This document shows positions 11,184 to 24,375 of a DNA stretch of 64,000 bases, piece by piece. Numbering within the stretch: position 1 is the stretch's first letter; each line of letters starts with the position of its first letter. The notes beneath the pieces were generated by a model, which saw nothing but the letters and a program-made list of their open reading frames with translations, had not been told where the DNA came from and did not search any database. Location: contig OY294070.1 in the NCBI GenBank assembly GCA_958510875.1, positions 3,968,001-4,032,000 on the forward strand, written 5' to 3'. The DNA comes from Endomychus coccineus (taxonomy: Eukaryota; Arthropoda; Insecta; Coleoptera; Endomychidae). The position numbers and the translations under genes were made by a program.

Positions 11184-11484
11184 GAAAATTTAAAACAGAG
11201 AGTTATTGTGACCTATTTCCCGAGAATTTTTATATATAGAAAAGAATAATGATAATCGTTTGATATTAGAAAGTATCCAAATTAATAAACAATTGTGTTG
11301 ATGATAAAATTGATTCTAATCTTTCAAAACTTTATAATAATTTAATTCAAACTTAACTAAATTCAAATATATTGTATTAACACTTTCTTAATTCAACCTA
11401 ACTCACTTTTCTTAATTCAACCTAAAAAGATAATATGTTATCTGACATGGTTAAATTTATGACAGCGACAGTTATCATTGAAAA

Positions 11485-11769
11485 ATGCAATATGAAGCTG
11501 AGGATAGTATTCCTCAAGACATCTTAGAATCCCCCAAGCTGGTATCGCTAAATCTTCTGCCAATTATATTTTGTGAAAGATACGAGAAAGAGTACGAGTT
11601 TTTTTTTAAATTTCTGGAGGAAAATCTTAATAACTTGTTAAGAGAGTTTTCTAAGGGGGTAGTAAGAAAAAGAATTTATGTGTTTCGGCAATTTTCAATT
11701 TTCTTCAGAGTGACTGAATGTCCCGAGTGGGACATTTTTGAAAAACTCACTCAATATAATGAATTTTGA
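11485..11769 (+). pseudogene. Crypton recombinase N-terminal fragment
   Basis: The 94-codon frame contains DSIPQDILESPKLVSLNLLP. It aligns with the start of the Crypton protein at 36936 (NTPPDVAESAKIVTLNLLP), followed by a KYE-like helix in both. The catalytic exon is absent, so this is a truncated relic of a related element. Confidence 0.65.
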
Positions 11770-12480
11770 CTTACCTTTTTACTCACGCTTCGTCCGCATA
11801 GACACTGTTGAAGGGAAGGTATTGATATAAATAAAAGAAATAAAGTTGTTATTCAACGAAATAAATATTTATTTACAAAACGTAAGTTTATTATAAATAC
11901 ATTTTTGGTGATGTATTCTTTCAATGACCACCATAAGTACACAGTATCCTAAGCACGTCGTTACATGCCGTCCACAGTCCTCTATTTTACAATACACAGC
12001 CTTTTCCTATCGAAGAATACACCACCGAATATACTGAATAATAATAATATTCGCAATACTTTCGATAAGTCGCTTTACAAATACAAATACTAACGTCATC
12101 TTGATCGGTCGATGAGTCTTGTCATAAGATCCTTCGGTTTAATCCCATCTTAAGTCATAATAGTTTGAATAAGTAGATGTTGCAGAGATTTAAGGCCGTC
12201 AGACAGAAAGTATATCACAACAAGTGAGTGTGTTTACGTGATAAAATATAATTTACAGAAGATTCGAGCACGCTTCATTTTGTGATAATTCAGAGCGTGT
12301 CTTCCAGTTTTCTCTTTGTGGTCACTCTAGAGGACAATTGTTGTTTCAATTCGAAATAGGATTGAAGGCGAGAGGTGCCGTATTCCTGAAAGGAAAGTTC
12401 ATTCGATTAAATTCGGAAAGAGATATTGGTTTGGTTTAGTGTCGCCATTAAGAAGCCTCACATTCCCCGTGTTACTTTTT
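11770..12480. other. Non-coding, possible LTR
   Basis: No coding sequence was seen. The segment ends directly before a primer-binding-site-like sequence at 12481, so part of it may be an LTR. I could not find a matching second LTR to prove this. Confidence 0.35.
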
Positions 12481-12720
12481 TGGCGCCCAACGTGGGGCCT
12501 CTTATGTTTCTCCAGAGACCCGCTACCAGATTGACATACTTGGCTTGGGCTATCAAGCTACAGAGGTCGAGGTTGTCTTTTTCTAAGACACTCGGAATAA
12601 TGAATGACCATTGAATAAAATTATTAGCGTCCAAATGTTACAAGTGGGACACCTATTCATAGATGGCGTGAGATATTTCGGTCTTTTTACCACGTGTTAG
12701 GTTACCTTCAACAGAGATCC
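12481..12720 (+). repeat. LTR-retrotransposon leader copy 1
   Basis: TGGCGCCCAACGTGGGGCC at 12481 has the form of a tRNA-primed binding site. It is followed by about 230 bases that recur at 14518-14760, including GACCCGCTACCAGATTGACA, with one indel. The tail (GGTCTTTTTACCACGT) also recurs at 40870-40910. No gag or pol follows. Confidence 0.55.
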
Positions 12721-12889
12721 TTCAGTTACGTTGCAAACTTGCTAGTTCCACTGAAGAGCTTTATGAGACGAGCGAAACAGCTGTCTGGAACTATACGTTT
12801 GTGACGTTACTGATTGATCTGGACTAGAAAGACCTTATCATTGTTATCTGTCAAAAGTCAACATGAGATAAATTAGAATATTCATATAT

Positions 12890-13330
12890 TCATTTGTTTT
12901 CTAATTCTCTTGAATTAATTTTTTTCAAATAGCAGCCCATATTTTTATTTCCACCATTAGATTGACCGATTGATTCTCATTAAAGAGGATATGAAGTATT
13001 AAGGACCTAAAATTGGTATTTTTCGAAGAGATCAAAATAAACAGATTTTATACAAAATTGGGAGTATTTATAGAAAAAACCGTAGATTGATACCGTACAA
13101 ATGTGTTTTGCAAGGTATCAGTCAACTGTTTTTTTATAACTCCTTGCAATTTTGCATCAAATCTTGTTTCTTATTTCCTCAAAAGATATCGATTTTAGGC
13201 CCATAGTGCCTCATATATTTTCTATCGAGAATCAATGGAGAACCAGATGCAGAAAAAAACATATTGGGGTTGTTTCAAGACATGAAGTTATTGAGATTTT
13301 GAATTTTCCACTTTCGTTCTAAGTAGATGA
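12890..13330. repeat. Long imperfect palindrome
   Basis: The sequence is self-complementary around 13102-13103. GGACCTAAAAT at 13003 pairs with the region ending at 13202, and CCGATTGATTCTCAT at 12966 pairs with GAGAATCAATGG at 13227-13238. Pairing with indels continues outward to roughly 12890 and 13330. This is a foldback or MITE-like structure in the 3' flank or last intron of the kinase gene. No transposase is present. Confidence 0.65.
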
Positions 13331-13498
13331 AGTAAGCCTGCAACCAAAGATGCAAAAAATTGGGTGTTCTTTTTTGAAGAAACATTCTACCAAAAATTCA
13401 AAATAAATTCTAACGGGTAGGTTGAAAACGAACGGCCTGTATATGCAGATGTCTACCAACCATTCACCAATCACTCAATACTGTATTGACAATCTTAC

Positions 13499-13794
13499 CC
13501 AATATCCGAACGGGATGGTTGACGTCTCTTGATTGACAAACGCCCACAGACACCAGAAAATATGCGAAACCAGCGTGAAAACTTCCACTTCCTGGAGAAC
13601 CTTGGCGGGATTTTCGTCTGAACCGCTTTCTTTCAAGTATTCGGTGACGAAACGTAGTCTCTGTTGTTCAGTAGGATAGTTCTGCATGTTTTTGGAGAAG
13701 AACGGCGCCTGTTTCTCTGTATAATCGTAGATCCATTCGACGAAATGGTTGGCGATATCGAACGCCCTGTAGTTATAAGAGCAATATTCGAAAT
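13499..13794 (-). CDS. Choline/ethanolamine kinase exon 4
   Basis: The exon completes the split Asp codon to give DFEYCSYNYRAFDIANHFVEW, the choline kinase signature that follows the catalytic loop; its first Asp binds magnesium. EVEVFTLVSHIFWCLWAFVNQ and IPFGYW follow. It ends in phase 0 before GTAAGA at 13498. The family normally continues for about 20 residues with a pattern like YAxxRFxxYFxxK. A weak candidate, AYFIYLERKW after an acceptor at 13337, lacks the RF pair, so the true last exon remains unlocated. Confidence 0.92.
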
Positions 13795-15648
13795 CTGCGG
13801 AAAATGAAAAGCGTGCGTTAAAAACTCACTCCTTGAAATTGTCTCAGAATTAATGTTTCGACGTCTTCAACAAATATATGAACTGTCAAGTCGATTGGAT
13901 AAAATATAGAAATATACTTATTACCCGGAAATACTGGGTGTTGCCAACTGTTGTAACAAAGGTATTTCATGTGTGATTATAAAGATTTCATTTTAAAAGT
14001 AACTTGTAATAGGATACTTTGTTACTATACATTTCATTCGGACATGAGCCTAAAAGTAATTCTTTTCGAAGAACAAATGTAATGTTATTTTTAAGTCAAT
14101 TCAGAGCATCGGCAAAGTTACTGGTTTGGTTCTTACTACCCTGATAGGAAGTTATAAATCTATCAATTTATAAAGACTAGAAATGTTGAAGAAAACGAAT
14201 GAGTGTTAAGATCGTTGAATGACCTAGCAAATTATGGTCACATGCTCCGGGCCTAAAACGAAGGTTTTCCTATGTTGACTACAAATACAAGTGCCCAGAT
14301 TGTGAACCGCATCAGGGTCTTCATAGTTTCAATTCAATTTGTAATAAGAATTTAACAGTATCCTCTATCATTCTCAGACTAACTATTGTTTGTTCATGAC
14401 AAATATCAGATACTTTTAATCACTCAACCATAAACTCAAAATCATATCAGGCATCTCGAACTAAGAGATTTTAGTTTTGTACAGTTTGAGAAATCATAGT
14501 TTGATTTCTACTTACAGTGGCACCCAACGTGGGGCCTCTTCTGTTTCTCCGGAGACCCGCTACCAGATTGACATACTTAGCTTGGGCTACCAAACTACAG
14601 CGGTCGAGGTTGCCTCTTTCTAAGATTAAATATCTCACAACAGTTATCGGAATAATAAATGATCATTAAATAAAATTATTAACGTCCAAACGTTACAAGT
14701 GGGACATCTATTCATTGATGGCGTGAGATATTTCGGTCTTGAAGAGATTTTATGAAATTTTCTGAAGAAATCATACCTTTACCAGAGTGATAAATTATTC
14801 TGAAAGGTATTATTATAGCTTAGCTCGTAAACAAAATTAAAAGAGCATGTTATTGTGGAGCACCACGTCAAACAATTAGTTTCAATGGATTTTAAAACGC
14901 GTAATTTGGACATTATTCCAATTTGAACTAATTTGATATGGTTTTAATTTTTACTTATAATAACACTGCATATTTTACTTTCAATTACCCTCGTTGTTGA
15001 ATTGTGCCGAGTGTTATCTATGTAATAAAATTGAATTATTCAGTATTCGTCGTTAGGGTTCATAATTAGTATTATTATCGTATTTTTTATATTATATATA
15101 ATATCTAGGCCAAGATAAACATTCTACTTGTACGCCCGTTCAATGTCCTCTAAAATTTTGGATTTTTTATTTATTTATCATATTATATGATTATTTATTG
15201 TATAATGAATTGCTGTCTCCAACATTATTGACTGAAAACCCACGTTCTGGGTTTGAATTACAAGCCACTGAATCTATTGTTTAGTTTAGTAGTGATTAGG
15301 AAGATATCTGCGTCGCTATTAAAGCGATGGTCCAGTTACAATAAATTCGATAAATTGCATTGTATTCCCATTTTATATCTGAGTTAGTTTTAAAACAGTT
15401 GGCGATCATCAATGTTCGGTTGGTTGCGTTAAAGCGAAGTGAAATGAACAAAGCCACAAAGGTGTATCTCAGTTTGAGTAAACCTTGTATAGACTGGTTC
15501 CTCAAAATTTTTGACATACTAAGTAAGGAATTTGATTCAGATTTCTCTGCAGCCTGATTGTATTAGACTGCCGCCCTTAGGTCACGACCTATAGAGCCTA
15601 TTGGCCAATCCAACAGCGTAGGTATATGAACCATCCTCGTATTCTTAC
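13795..15648. other. Kinase intron 3
   Basis: The intron is non-coding apart from the LTR leader copy at 14518-14760. Nothing else was recognised. Confidence 0.6.
14518..14760 (+). repeat. LTR-retrotransposon leader copy 2
   Basis: TGGCACCCAACGTGGGGCC at 14518 opens a copy of 12481-12720. It contains the same GACCCGCTACCAGATTGACA block and an extra AT-rich piece near 14627-14650. It lies inside intron 3 of the kinase gene, antisense to the gene. Confidence 0.55.
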
Positions 15649-15910
15649 CTATAATAATTATTTTCGGTTTCAACCCGCTTCGTTCTGAGTCTCTGCAAAT
15701 GAGAATATTCCCTTCCTGTAAGTCGTTATGACAAAACACGACCGGACTCTTTTCCATCTCGATCCTGTTCCGCAACCAGACGATCTCTTCTTCCAGATTA
15801 ACATTCGGTAAGCATTCCTTGAATTCTTTGGATTTGATCTGCGTCCCACATGACTTCATCCATCTGTTGATGGTGTTCCAAAGCCAACTGGGTTCCTTGT
15901 GCAAAGGAAC
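15649..15910 (-). CDS. Choline/ethanolamine kinase exon 3
   Basis: The frame starts VPLHKEPSWLWNTINRW straight after an acceptor (GATTTTATAG). It contains VVFCHNDLQEGNILI, the catalytic loop of the choline kinase family, where the Asp is the base and the Asn binds metal. It ends at KPKIIII plus one base G before donor GTAAGA. That base begins the Asp codon completed in exon 4. The junction with exon 2 is seamless compared with the family, so no exon is missing between them. Confidence 0.93.
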
Positions 15911-16409
15911 CTATAAAATCAAAATTCACCATGTACTAGCCAGTTTGATGCTACAATCTTTCGCAATGAAAAAGACTACATGTTTTTTGCATTTGTCATT
16001 TATCGTATCATCAAAATATGGGATTTGATTTGAGATAAGATAGTTTTGGAGTGAGTAAATGTTTGAGACGTGCTTACAAAAGATATTGCACAGTTATATA
16101 ACGTCTGAACCATAAACGATTTGAAATTAAAACTGGAAGAACCAAAAATATAATAAACGGATACTATAACGTAATTAAATTGATCGATTTTACAACAAAC
16201 TGACCACAAACAGGAAAAAAAAACATTTGAAGGGTTATCCAAATAATTTTTTTGTCTTTGAACTCCACCTTCCCTGATAGATGAAACTATTCCATTTGCC
16301 GAAGAGGAAATCTTGGGATGCTGGTTTCAAACCAATATACTATCTGTATGTCATGGTCATCAGACTCATGTAAACGTATGGTAAGGCACTGGAGTCATGG
16401 ACAATTACC

Positions 16410-16700
16410 TCACAATGTGTTCTCGATTGTGAAGGAACTAACGGCACTAGTAAAGAACCCCAATGGTAGAAATCCTACTTGATCTACATCCTCTTCATAT
16501 CTATTAGGAGAGAGGGCAAAATACAGTCTCCAAGCTGAAGGAACGGCAGAACATGTTCTCCCGAACCAGCAAAATTTGGCCCACTCTTTCAGTTCTCTAA
16601 TCGTGCCAGATTTCTCGACACAAACCTTTCCCTTTAAACAGGCCCAAAGAAAAAAGTTCAATGGTGTTAAATCGCAAGGTCTATCGAAGTCATTTTCTGA
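16410..16700 (-). mobile_element. DDE transposase C-terminal relic 1
   Basis: The minus-strand frame reads DLTPLNFFLWACLKGKVC. This is the third-Asp block of the insect Tc1/mariner-like family also present at 54160-56464, where it reads DLTPCDFFLWGALKSKVY. The catalytic Asp is replaced by Asn here. It is a short relic in kinase intron 2. Confidence 0.6.
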
Positions 16701-17029
16701 GAGATAAACACGACCAGTAAATTTAGTTTGAGGTTGAGTGATTGTTCAACGTGCTGTATGCAGCTCCATCCTGTTGAAATCACACGTCATTCAAGTTCTT
16801 TGGAAGAAGTAGTTAAGAATCTCCCGAGAGCGTAGCGTACACCTTAAAGAAGTACATGTTGATTTTTACTACCGACTACGCCAATTTTGTCGATTTACAA
16901 ATATCAGCCTTCTCCCTGTATATATTCCGTCATAGTTAACATGCAAATGGACCGCAATTCAAATCATTCACATGTTATATTCATTGCAAATTCATTTAAG
17001 AAACGAGATTTTTCTTATGCAAAAAATCC

Positions 17030-17420
17030 ACGATATTTTTATGGACATACGATAAACGAACACCTTGGCTATCCTTGTAGATGGTCATCCTTTTCAGGAA
17101 AGTTTTCATCATATTCTGGCCCATTAGCCTACACCTTATGTTCAACGTAGTCCCAAATAAAAAAATCTAAAGGTGTTAAGTTGCACGATTTAGGTACCCA
17201 ATCAAAAAACGTAAGGCTTTGTGCGTGGTTTTCAATTCTTGTGTGAACTGAACCTTGTAAGCATCGACGCCAAGACTGGTTGTTGTCATGCCTAATTGCT
17301 AATGACATCTTCGTAGCAGCAATATTTTCAGCCGATCTGTCTGATCTACAATTAGAGTATGATCTGGTGAAGAACAGGGCCTCAAAAATATAACGAACAA
17401 TGAAATTACGTCATTTCCTG
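17030..17420 (-). mobile_element. DDE transposase C-terminal relic 2
   Basis: The minus-strand frame reads CNLTPLDFFIWDYVEHKV followed by a stop. This is a second, separately decayed copy of the same transposase block, with further fragments up to about 17420. There is no intact frame. Confidence 0.5.
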
Positions 17421-18841
17421 AATTACTTATACGAATAATGAAATGATTCAGAAAAACCTAATCTAAAAAACGAAAATCTCCAGAACAGTTATTCAATAAC
17501 ATAATACCGTATTGTATTAACTTAATATATCTACACTATCGCAAAAAGTCTTCAATATGAATTCAAACAATCTTATCGCAAATTAAATTTTAATTCTGAT
17601 AATACTATCGCAAAAGTTTATTAAACTTCTTTTAGAGACTCGAATACATAAATACACAGAAAAATATGACATAAGCGTCGTTATCTCTGAAATACCTTTC
17701 TGCTAAAATAGGTATTAGTTTGAAAATACTTGTATAATAATTTCACTACTTATAAATTATAATGTCCAACAATTGGGAATAGATTATCTTAGGCTAAATG
17801 TATGAAATGAACGTGAATGATTATTATTATTCATAAATTAACATAACAAATCGAGTACAGATTATGAAAATAGACGTTTTGACAGTTTTCTCCAAATTAT
17901 AACAATAAAACGTGAAATAAAAATACTTTGAAAATATTACATGATTTTTATCATTTATTACCATTTAAAAAAATGTCCATTTCTATGGGAAAACGTAAAA
18001 TAAAAATAATTGGAAAATATCGCATGATTTTTATTACTACCTTTTGACACCTACATGAATTCTTTCATGATAAATATTTTAATATATTCTCAAAGTCTAT
18101 CAGAGTCAAATGAGAATTACTTTCATTAAAAAGTATTTATTGATAATTTTATTTCACATTTAATTCAATTTTTAGCACTTACATGCAGTTTTTGGTGACA
18201 AATTTTGGTTTACAATTAAAAAAATAATTAACGTAGTCGAAACCTGTCAAAACATGAAATATAAGATACATATTATATTTCGTACTCAACTTTATCCTGA
18301 CGTAGGAATAGCTGCCAACATACAAATAAAGCAAAAAACATGTGTCCCAAAAATATTAAATCATATAATGAAATCCTACGCTTGGATTCGTCCGCTGTGG
18401 CGCTCATATAGAGGGCGAGGCCAAACGCTATGTGCCCTCTGGAATCAAAACCAACTGTATCACAGCTTGCTAGAACATAACAAGAAGATTCCCCATATGT
18501 GTGTGATATGATTTGTAAACAATTCACTGACCCATGCGATAAATATTACATTTCAATATTTTTTACAAAAGTCTCTATAACATATATAGTAAATATTTTA
18601 TTCAACTACATAATAATTAATCTGCAGCTGTAAAATAATGCCCAGAAACTGTCACAAATTTTAATAAAACAAATAAATACTCTCAACTCAGTTTAATTGA
18701 GATGAAATCTTGAATTACTATATTATATCATTAATTAATTATATATTCAAAAATTGTGTCGATACAATTACAATTATCAAAATTTCATCTCAATACTATA
18801 GAAGAAAAGTTGACTTGAATCTATATTATTGGATAATATAT
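17421..18841. other. AT-rich intron sequence
   Basis: This part of kinase intron 2 has no recognised feature. The segment 18340-18530 is more GC-rich than its surroundings but has no domain. Confidence 0.4.
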
Positions 18842-19860
18842 AAATTCTCGGGAAATAGGTCACACTAACACATATGCTTGTTATTTTCATCTTTACGTAC
18901 GTTTCGGTCTCACGACCATCATCAGAAAACGTATCGATGTCTAAAACGGGATTTTTTAAAACTAACTGTAAGATCTAATGAATTTATTACAGATTCCTTT
19001 AGCCATTTCATAACTAGGTTAGCAACAGCAGCTGAAATAGGAGATCCCATTGCTATGCCGAATATTTGCCCAAAATATTTCTCACAATATTGAAAATAAG
19101 TGCATTCTAAAACAAAACTGTACTGCATTTATAAATTCAGATTGATCTGGAGGTGTGTGGTTTTTAATCTCTGCCTAACGTTTTTTGATACTACTCCAAA
19201 ACTACTGGTATATTTTTAAATAAAGAAACAACGTCCAAGGAATTTAATATATGATCTACGGATAGGGATAGATTTTTTATAACTTCATTAAAATGCCATG
19301 AGTCTTTCACATGAAAGTAATTTTTGCCTATTATATTCTTGATAGATTTTGATGAAAATTTTGATAAAAGGTAGGCGCCCATAGATATAAGGTGCTTGCC
19401 CATTATGGCAAATTAATTTATCCGTTCAATAGGGATTGTCTTATTTTTGTACCATTTATTTATTTATTTATTCATGTCATTTTGTACTGATAATGTAGGG
19501 TCATATTTAAGTTGTTTCATCATTTAACAGATTTTCTATTTTGTTTTCGTTGTAATCTCTATGCATTATCACGATTTTATTACATTTGTTCGCGTTCAAA
19601 ACTAATATTTGAGGGTTAGCATCTAAAAACTCTTTAATCTGTGATAGTTGAAACGATTTTTTGCTATGCCTATTTCTGCTTTCTGTTTATTTTTTTTATT
19701 TGACAAGATGTTACAAATTTTATTTCTAATTAAATTTTTTTCCTCTAAATTTTTATTTCTAATTCCGCATTCTAAATTAGCAATTATATTGTCGATAGGC
19801 AAATTTTTATTATCAGGCAATGCAAGAATCATCAATAATTATTGGATATAACAGAATTGA
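18842..19860 (-). mobile_element. Penelope-like element C, internally deleted
   Basis: On the minus strand the order is an N-terminal part (ALPDNKNLPIDNIIANLE near 19830), finger-domain pieces (KNIPVVLE near 19200), and an RT block with FGIAMGSPISAAVANLVM near 19060-19010. It then jumps to the terminal repeat with a hammerhead motif, ending at 18842 in TATAAATTCTCGGGAAATAGG. The YVDD box and the GIY-YIG domain are missing, which indicates an internal deletion. Frames are broken. It lies in kinase intron 2. Confidence 0.75.
18889..18930 (-). ncRNA. Hammerhead ribozyme candidate, PLE C terminal repeat
   Basis: Read on the minus strand, GTTTT precedes CTGATGA. Stem II is GGTC-GTGA-GACC, then GAAA, CGTACG, the triplet GTA and AAGAT. 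Stem I pairs with two G-T wobbles. The fold is the same as at 11142-11183 but weaker. Confidence 0.55.
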
Positions 19861-22480
19861 ACGTGGATTCAAAAAATAAACAATCCTAAATGAAGCAATA
19901 TTAATTCAACGAATTATTAAAAAATTGGATAGTTAACTTTGTTACTAAGAGCTATGTAATATAACATATTTTTTGAACTTTTTAATCGTTGGAAATATCA
20001 TGTTTTCATTTCTAAATGAAAATTCTGAAAATCATTTTAGAGCATAAAATATAATATGTATAAATAAATCTGAAAAACTTCTTGGATGTAAATGAGAAAC
20101 TTCTATCATTTTATCTAATTTTAATTCACTTATCATCGCCATATATTTTTAAGTAGAAGCAGCTTATATAATATTCTAGAAACTAGAAGGTTGATGTGCA
20201 AAATCTAAAAAAAACTTATATGAATTGATTTTGTACGAATTGTTTTTTTTTTAATTGCATAAATACGTTTTTGTTTAATCGTATTAAAGGATCAAAATGA
20301 TAATATATTATTATAATGAAAACGATTAAATGTGCCTAATAATATTTCATCTACATTTCATAATAAATTTCGTTCATGAAATGTTATTAGGATAAAATAT
20401 TTAGGAAAAAATGTCAAGCGCAACCTTGAAAAACGAATAAAGTTTATGATTTCTTTTCTGACTAATTTATAATGCTTTAGATTAATTATTAAACAGGTCA
20501 TAATCACGCAATGAGGAGCCACTAATTTTTAGAACTCATTATGGAAGAATACCAGAACATTGTTCAAAACATTCCGTCGATTATATCTTGTACTATTAAT
20601 TTAACATTTGAACATTTCTCATGAAACGAATGAGTTGTTTAGAAAAGTTAAAATATTTAATATGATAATTAAATTGATGCATTATTTCCCTGGAAAATTT
20701 TTAGTCTAATTATTATTCATTTTACAATTAATTCTTGATTTCAAATATAATATGTTAACTTTTACGTAATTTTTCCTTCAATAAGATAATTATATGTCCA
20801 CATATAGTTTTACCAACATTTTACTATTATTCGATGTTTTCCAGCAAAATTCAAACCACATAAGTTATTATGATGTTTTATGGCCACAACAACAAATGTT
20901 TATATTAATAGCTTTATTTAATATTTTTTCTGAATTTTCATTCATATGCAAAAACCAATATTTAAGTATCATCATTCTTTGATAGATTTTTATTACGTAC
21001 ATATGTCAAATCTTGAATTAGGTATTAGGAATAAAATATACGAGGTATTTCAAATAGTAGTACGAGTAGCGTGGGAACGAGGAAAAAAAGTATAAAATAT
21101 TAAATCGTTTTATTTCTTATTATTCACAAATTGATACAGACCGTTAAATTAGTTTAGTTTTTTTATGAATATTCACGATGCAGAAAATATTAATAATGTT
21201 TTCCAATCTATTGTATCTACATCATTACATTTTTTATAGATATTTTTTTCTGAATTTATAGAAGATTTATTAAAGTTATTAAATAGCATATTTAATGAAA
21301 ACATATTACCGACAGGTGAAGGAATAATTTTTTTTAAATAACAGCAGCCAAGTTTTCAAGTACTGAATTGAACGACTCAAATGAACCAAAACATTATAAT
21401 TATCATTTCCTGTCTAAAAGCATTAATTATTTTTTTATTATGCAATATTACAAAAATGTACTTATTCCAATAATAAACCCTGTTGATTATAGCTGGTAGA
21501 AAAATAGTTAAACTTAAAAAAATATCTCAATTGGAGCATCATTAAAAATTTCAATATTGAACATGTGGCGAAATTTTAATTTGCACATGATCAAATATTA
21601 ACTTCTCACATGACTTTGTGACGTATTTCCCCGTTTTATTGAACCATTCTTTTTTTAATTAAGTTCAAAGATGATATATTTATTATTGTTTTAATCTAAA
21701 TTGTATTTTAACGGAAGGAACGAATCAACAAATAAAGTAAACATTCAGAAATAAAATTCATTAGAGCAAACAAATGTTTCTTCAATATTCAGGCGTCATA
21801 CAATCTTACGTAATATCTCAAGGTCGGGCGATTTTTCCTCACTTCCTAAAATGACACATTCAATTGAAAAATTCATTGACCCAATGTAAAATTTAACCGT
21901 TTTTTATATTTTTATACAGGAAAATTATTCCATAGTATAAATTTGTCAATTTCAGGAATTTTCTCTTCTATGTGTATATTTATGAACAAACTAATTCAAT
22001 AATAACTGTATTGTATATTTTAATAATCCGATGATGAAACTTGAGTAAACAATATACTTCTATGGAACGCTATTAGTAAACAAAGTTTATCGAAATGTTT
22101 TATTCTATAATTACGCTTACTCATGAACTATACAGTTCAATTAGGGAGCATAGTTTAGATATCTAGTTGATGTATTGATTCTTAAATTACCATTCGAAAG
22201 AAAAAGTTTAAATTTAGATGGACAAGCTGTAGTCACATACAAGAAAATTTCCAATAATATTTCCAGTTTACTTCGAAATATATAAATATTTGATTATATC
22301 ATATTTTTTTATATTTATATAATTGTACCATTAATTTACTCTTATTTAAGGGATGTGTACTTGATGTAAAATAATTTTTTTGTGGAATAACTAAATAAAA
22401 CACAAAAATTTAATTTGTTTGTTTCCATATTTATACAAAAAGTGATCATTCATTAACGGAAAAAGTTGATAGCTAGCTAA
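19861..22480. other. AT-rich intron sequence
   Basis: This is a very AT-rich part of kinase intron 2. Open frames here are short and low in complexity. No element or gene was recognised. Confidence 0.45.
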
Positions 22481-23100
22481 CTTACTGTCTAGCTATCAGA
22501 TGATTAATAAATTCAATATTGGCAATATTGTAGCTTTTTAAGGCAGGGTGACATAATGCGGTCGCTTTGGTTTTAATCGGCGTCGAATCGATCCAACAGC
22601 TCTGAATAATATACGCCAATGATCGTTTTGCCCTATTATAGTTAATCGGTTTGGACGATATCTTGTGCATTCCAAAAAACTCTCGCTATGACTTTGTTGG
22701 CCGATAAACCTACGTTGGCCTTTTTCAGCTTCAATTCGCGATGACAAGTCCACTATTTCGACTGTTCTTTGGTCTCTGGTGTCTCTGAACAGAAGAGCAT
22801 AAGAGAGATGACTGGCATCCTAACCGGTCAATGTCGTCTTAACAAACACATCACAGATGACCCAATATGTAGGAAATGCACAGGCGGAGGAAACTGCCTC
22901 CGTTGGAATGCCCAGCATTGGCAACCGAAGTGTCGATCTCAGGCATCGACATTTCGGAGAAATAAAACTGCTCCCAGAAGAACTTATGGAAGCCAGCGCT
23001 GGCAATATTCTGGGTTTCTGGCGGGCGACAAACCTGCTAGAATAGAATAGGCTTCTGAGCACGGGGCGCACAATGGGCCCAACTAAGTGGCCTAAGTGAT
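22480..23100 (+). mobile_element. Non-LTR retrotransposon 3' fragment
   Basis: Plus-strand IREMTGILTGQCRLNKHI and DDPICRKC match the C-terminal zinc-knuckle-like tail of the relic at 60590-61620 (IRELTGILTGHSRFNK, DDPVCRKC). The shared 3' sequence GGGCCCAACTAAGTGGC follows near 23070. The part before 22750 is of uncertain origin. Confidence 0.6.
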
Positions 23101-24375
23101 GAAGATACTTTTCATCTTGCCCCGGTATCTGTCAGATGGTATATTTCCGATGACGATAAAACAAACCACTACAGTAAAATACGAGACAAGAAATAATATA
23201 AACACGAGATAAAATGTTATAGTGAAATAACAATTCATACATAGTGAGATAACACTTCCCTTCATTAATGAAAATAATGATAATTTATAATAATACAATT
23301 CGACTTTTCATGACCTTTTGAGTTAAATATATACCGAATTACTTTTGAGGACATGAACCTTTGAAATCCAACTTCCGGATGCATCAAGAAAAACTTTCCA
23401 ACTCATAATATATTTAAATGATTCAAGAAATTATAAATAATAACCGCCTTGAATACGTACTTCACAATTATACTGATGGCTTCTAATTTCAAATTATTTA
23501 CAGGATATATGTTTTATTTTCTAACAAATAATTTTAATTTTTCAAGATAATATCTACCTTAAAAATTCTTGATGGTTATTCGCAAAACACTGCTTCAGTT
23601 CAGCACAATGCAAATTGCCAATTTAATACACATTAGCACAAGTTTCCATTTACTAATAATCATCATTTCTGAAGGCCAAATAAAAGATCCCAACCACATA
23701 AATCATGTAATATTCATTCCAACTAAAAGTATAATCGTTTATTTAGAATTCTTCATGAATTATTCATAAACTTCGAAACAATAAAATGCATCTATCTACA
23801 ATAAATTCATACAAGTAAAATCCATTCGGTTGCACATAAATAAAACAAGGTTTAATTATTTCATTCGGCAACATATAAACCTTGTACGCATCAACGATTC
23901 TGTCGAATAAAATTTTCAACCTTCATTAGACGTAAAAACCATGATTTCAATCAGTGATGATGGTCAGAAAAAATTACAAAACATAATTTTAATATTTTAA
24001 AACATGGATACATATCTAAAGCTTCTCTAAATAAGATTTCACTTGCCCATATTCAATATAATGACAACAAATTGATTTAATTTGGTCCTTCGAGCCGAGA
24101 ATATGGATTTTCATTGTTTAAAGGCACGCACGAATAACCTCAAATTTTGGTAACATAACATCTGCTATCGCATACCTCGTATACCATACTGGATTGTACG
24201 ATATTAGAGACCTCTGTAAAGCATACAAGTATATCTTTTGATATACGGTATGACGTGAAAACGCATGAGTCAGGAAAAAAAATAAATTTAATTAGAAATA
24301 AATAATGGAAAAATCGTTACCTCGTCTAGCTAAAAGAATGAAAACGATATAGGAAAATGCAGAGAAAAATCTTAC
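23101..24375. other. AT-rich intron sequence
   Basis: This is the part of kinase intron 2 next to exon 2. Nothing was recognised. Confidence 0.45.

Larger units (their letters stand above)
8695..11242 (+). mobile_element. Penelope-like element B, 5'-truncated and interrupted
   Basis: The order is partial reverse transcriptase (8696-9416), GIY-YIG endonuclease (10391-10773), then a 3' terminal repeat with a hammerhead motif (11142-11183), ending near 11242 at CCCGAGAATTTTTATATAT. It is very close in sequence to element D at 48545-50724, so the family was active recently. A foreign segment at 9503-10392 splits it between the two domains; element D gives the uninterrupted sequence. Confidence 0.85.

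Noticed and set aside
20794..20982. 62-codon frame in the AT-rich intron
   Set aside because: The composition is that of random AT-rich sequence. It has no domain or splice support.
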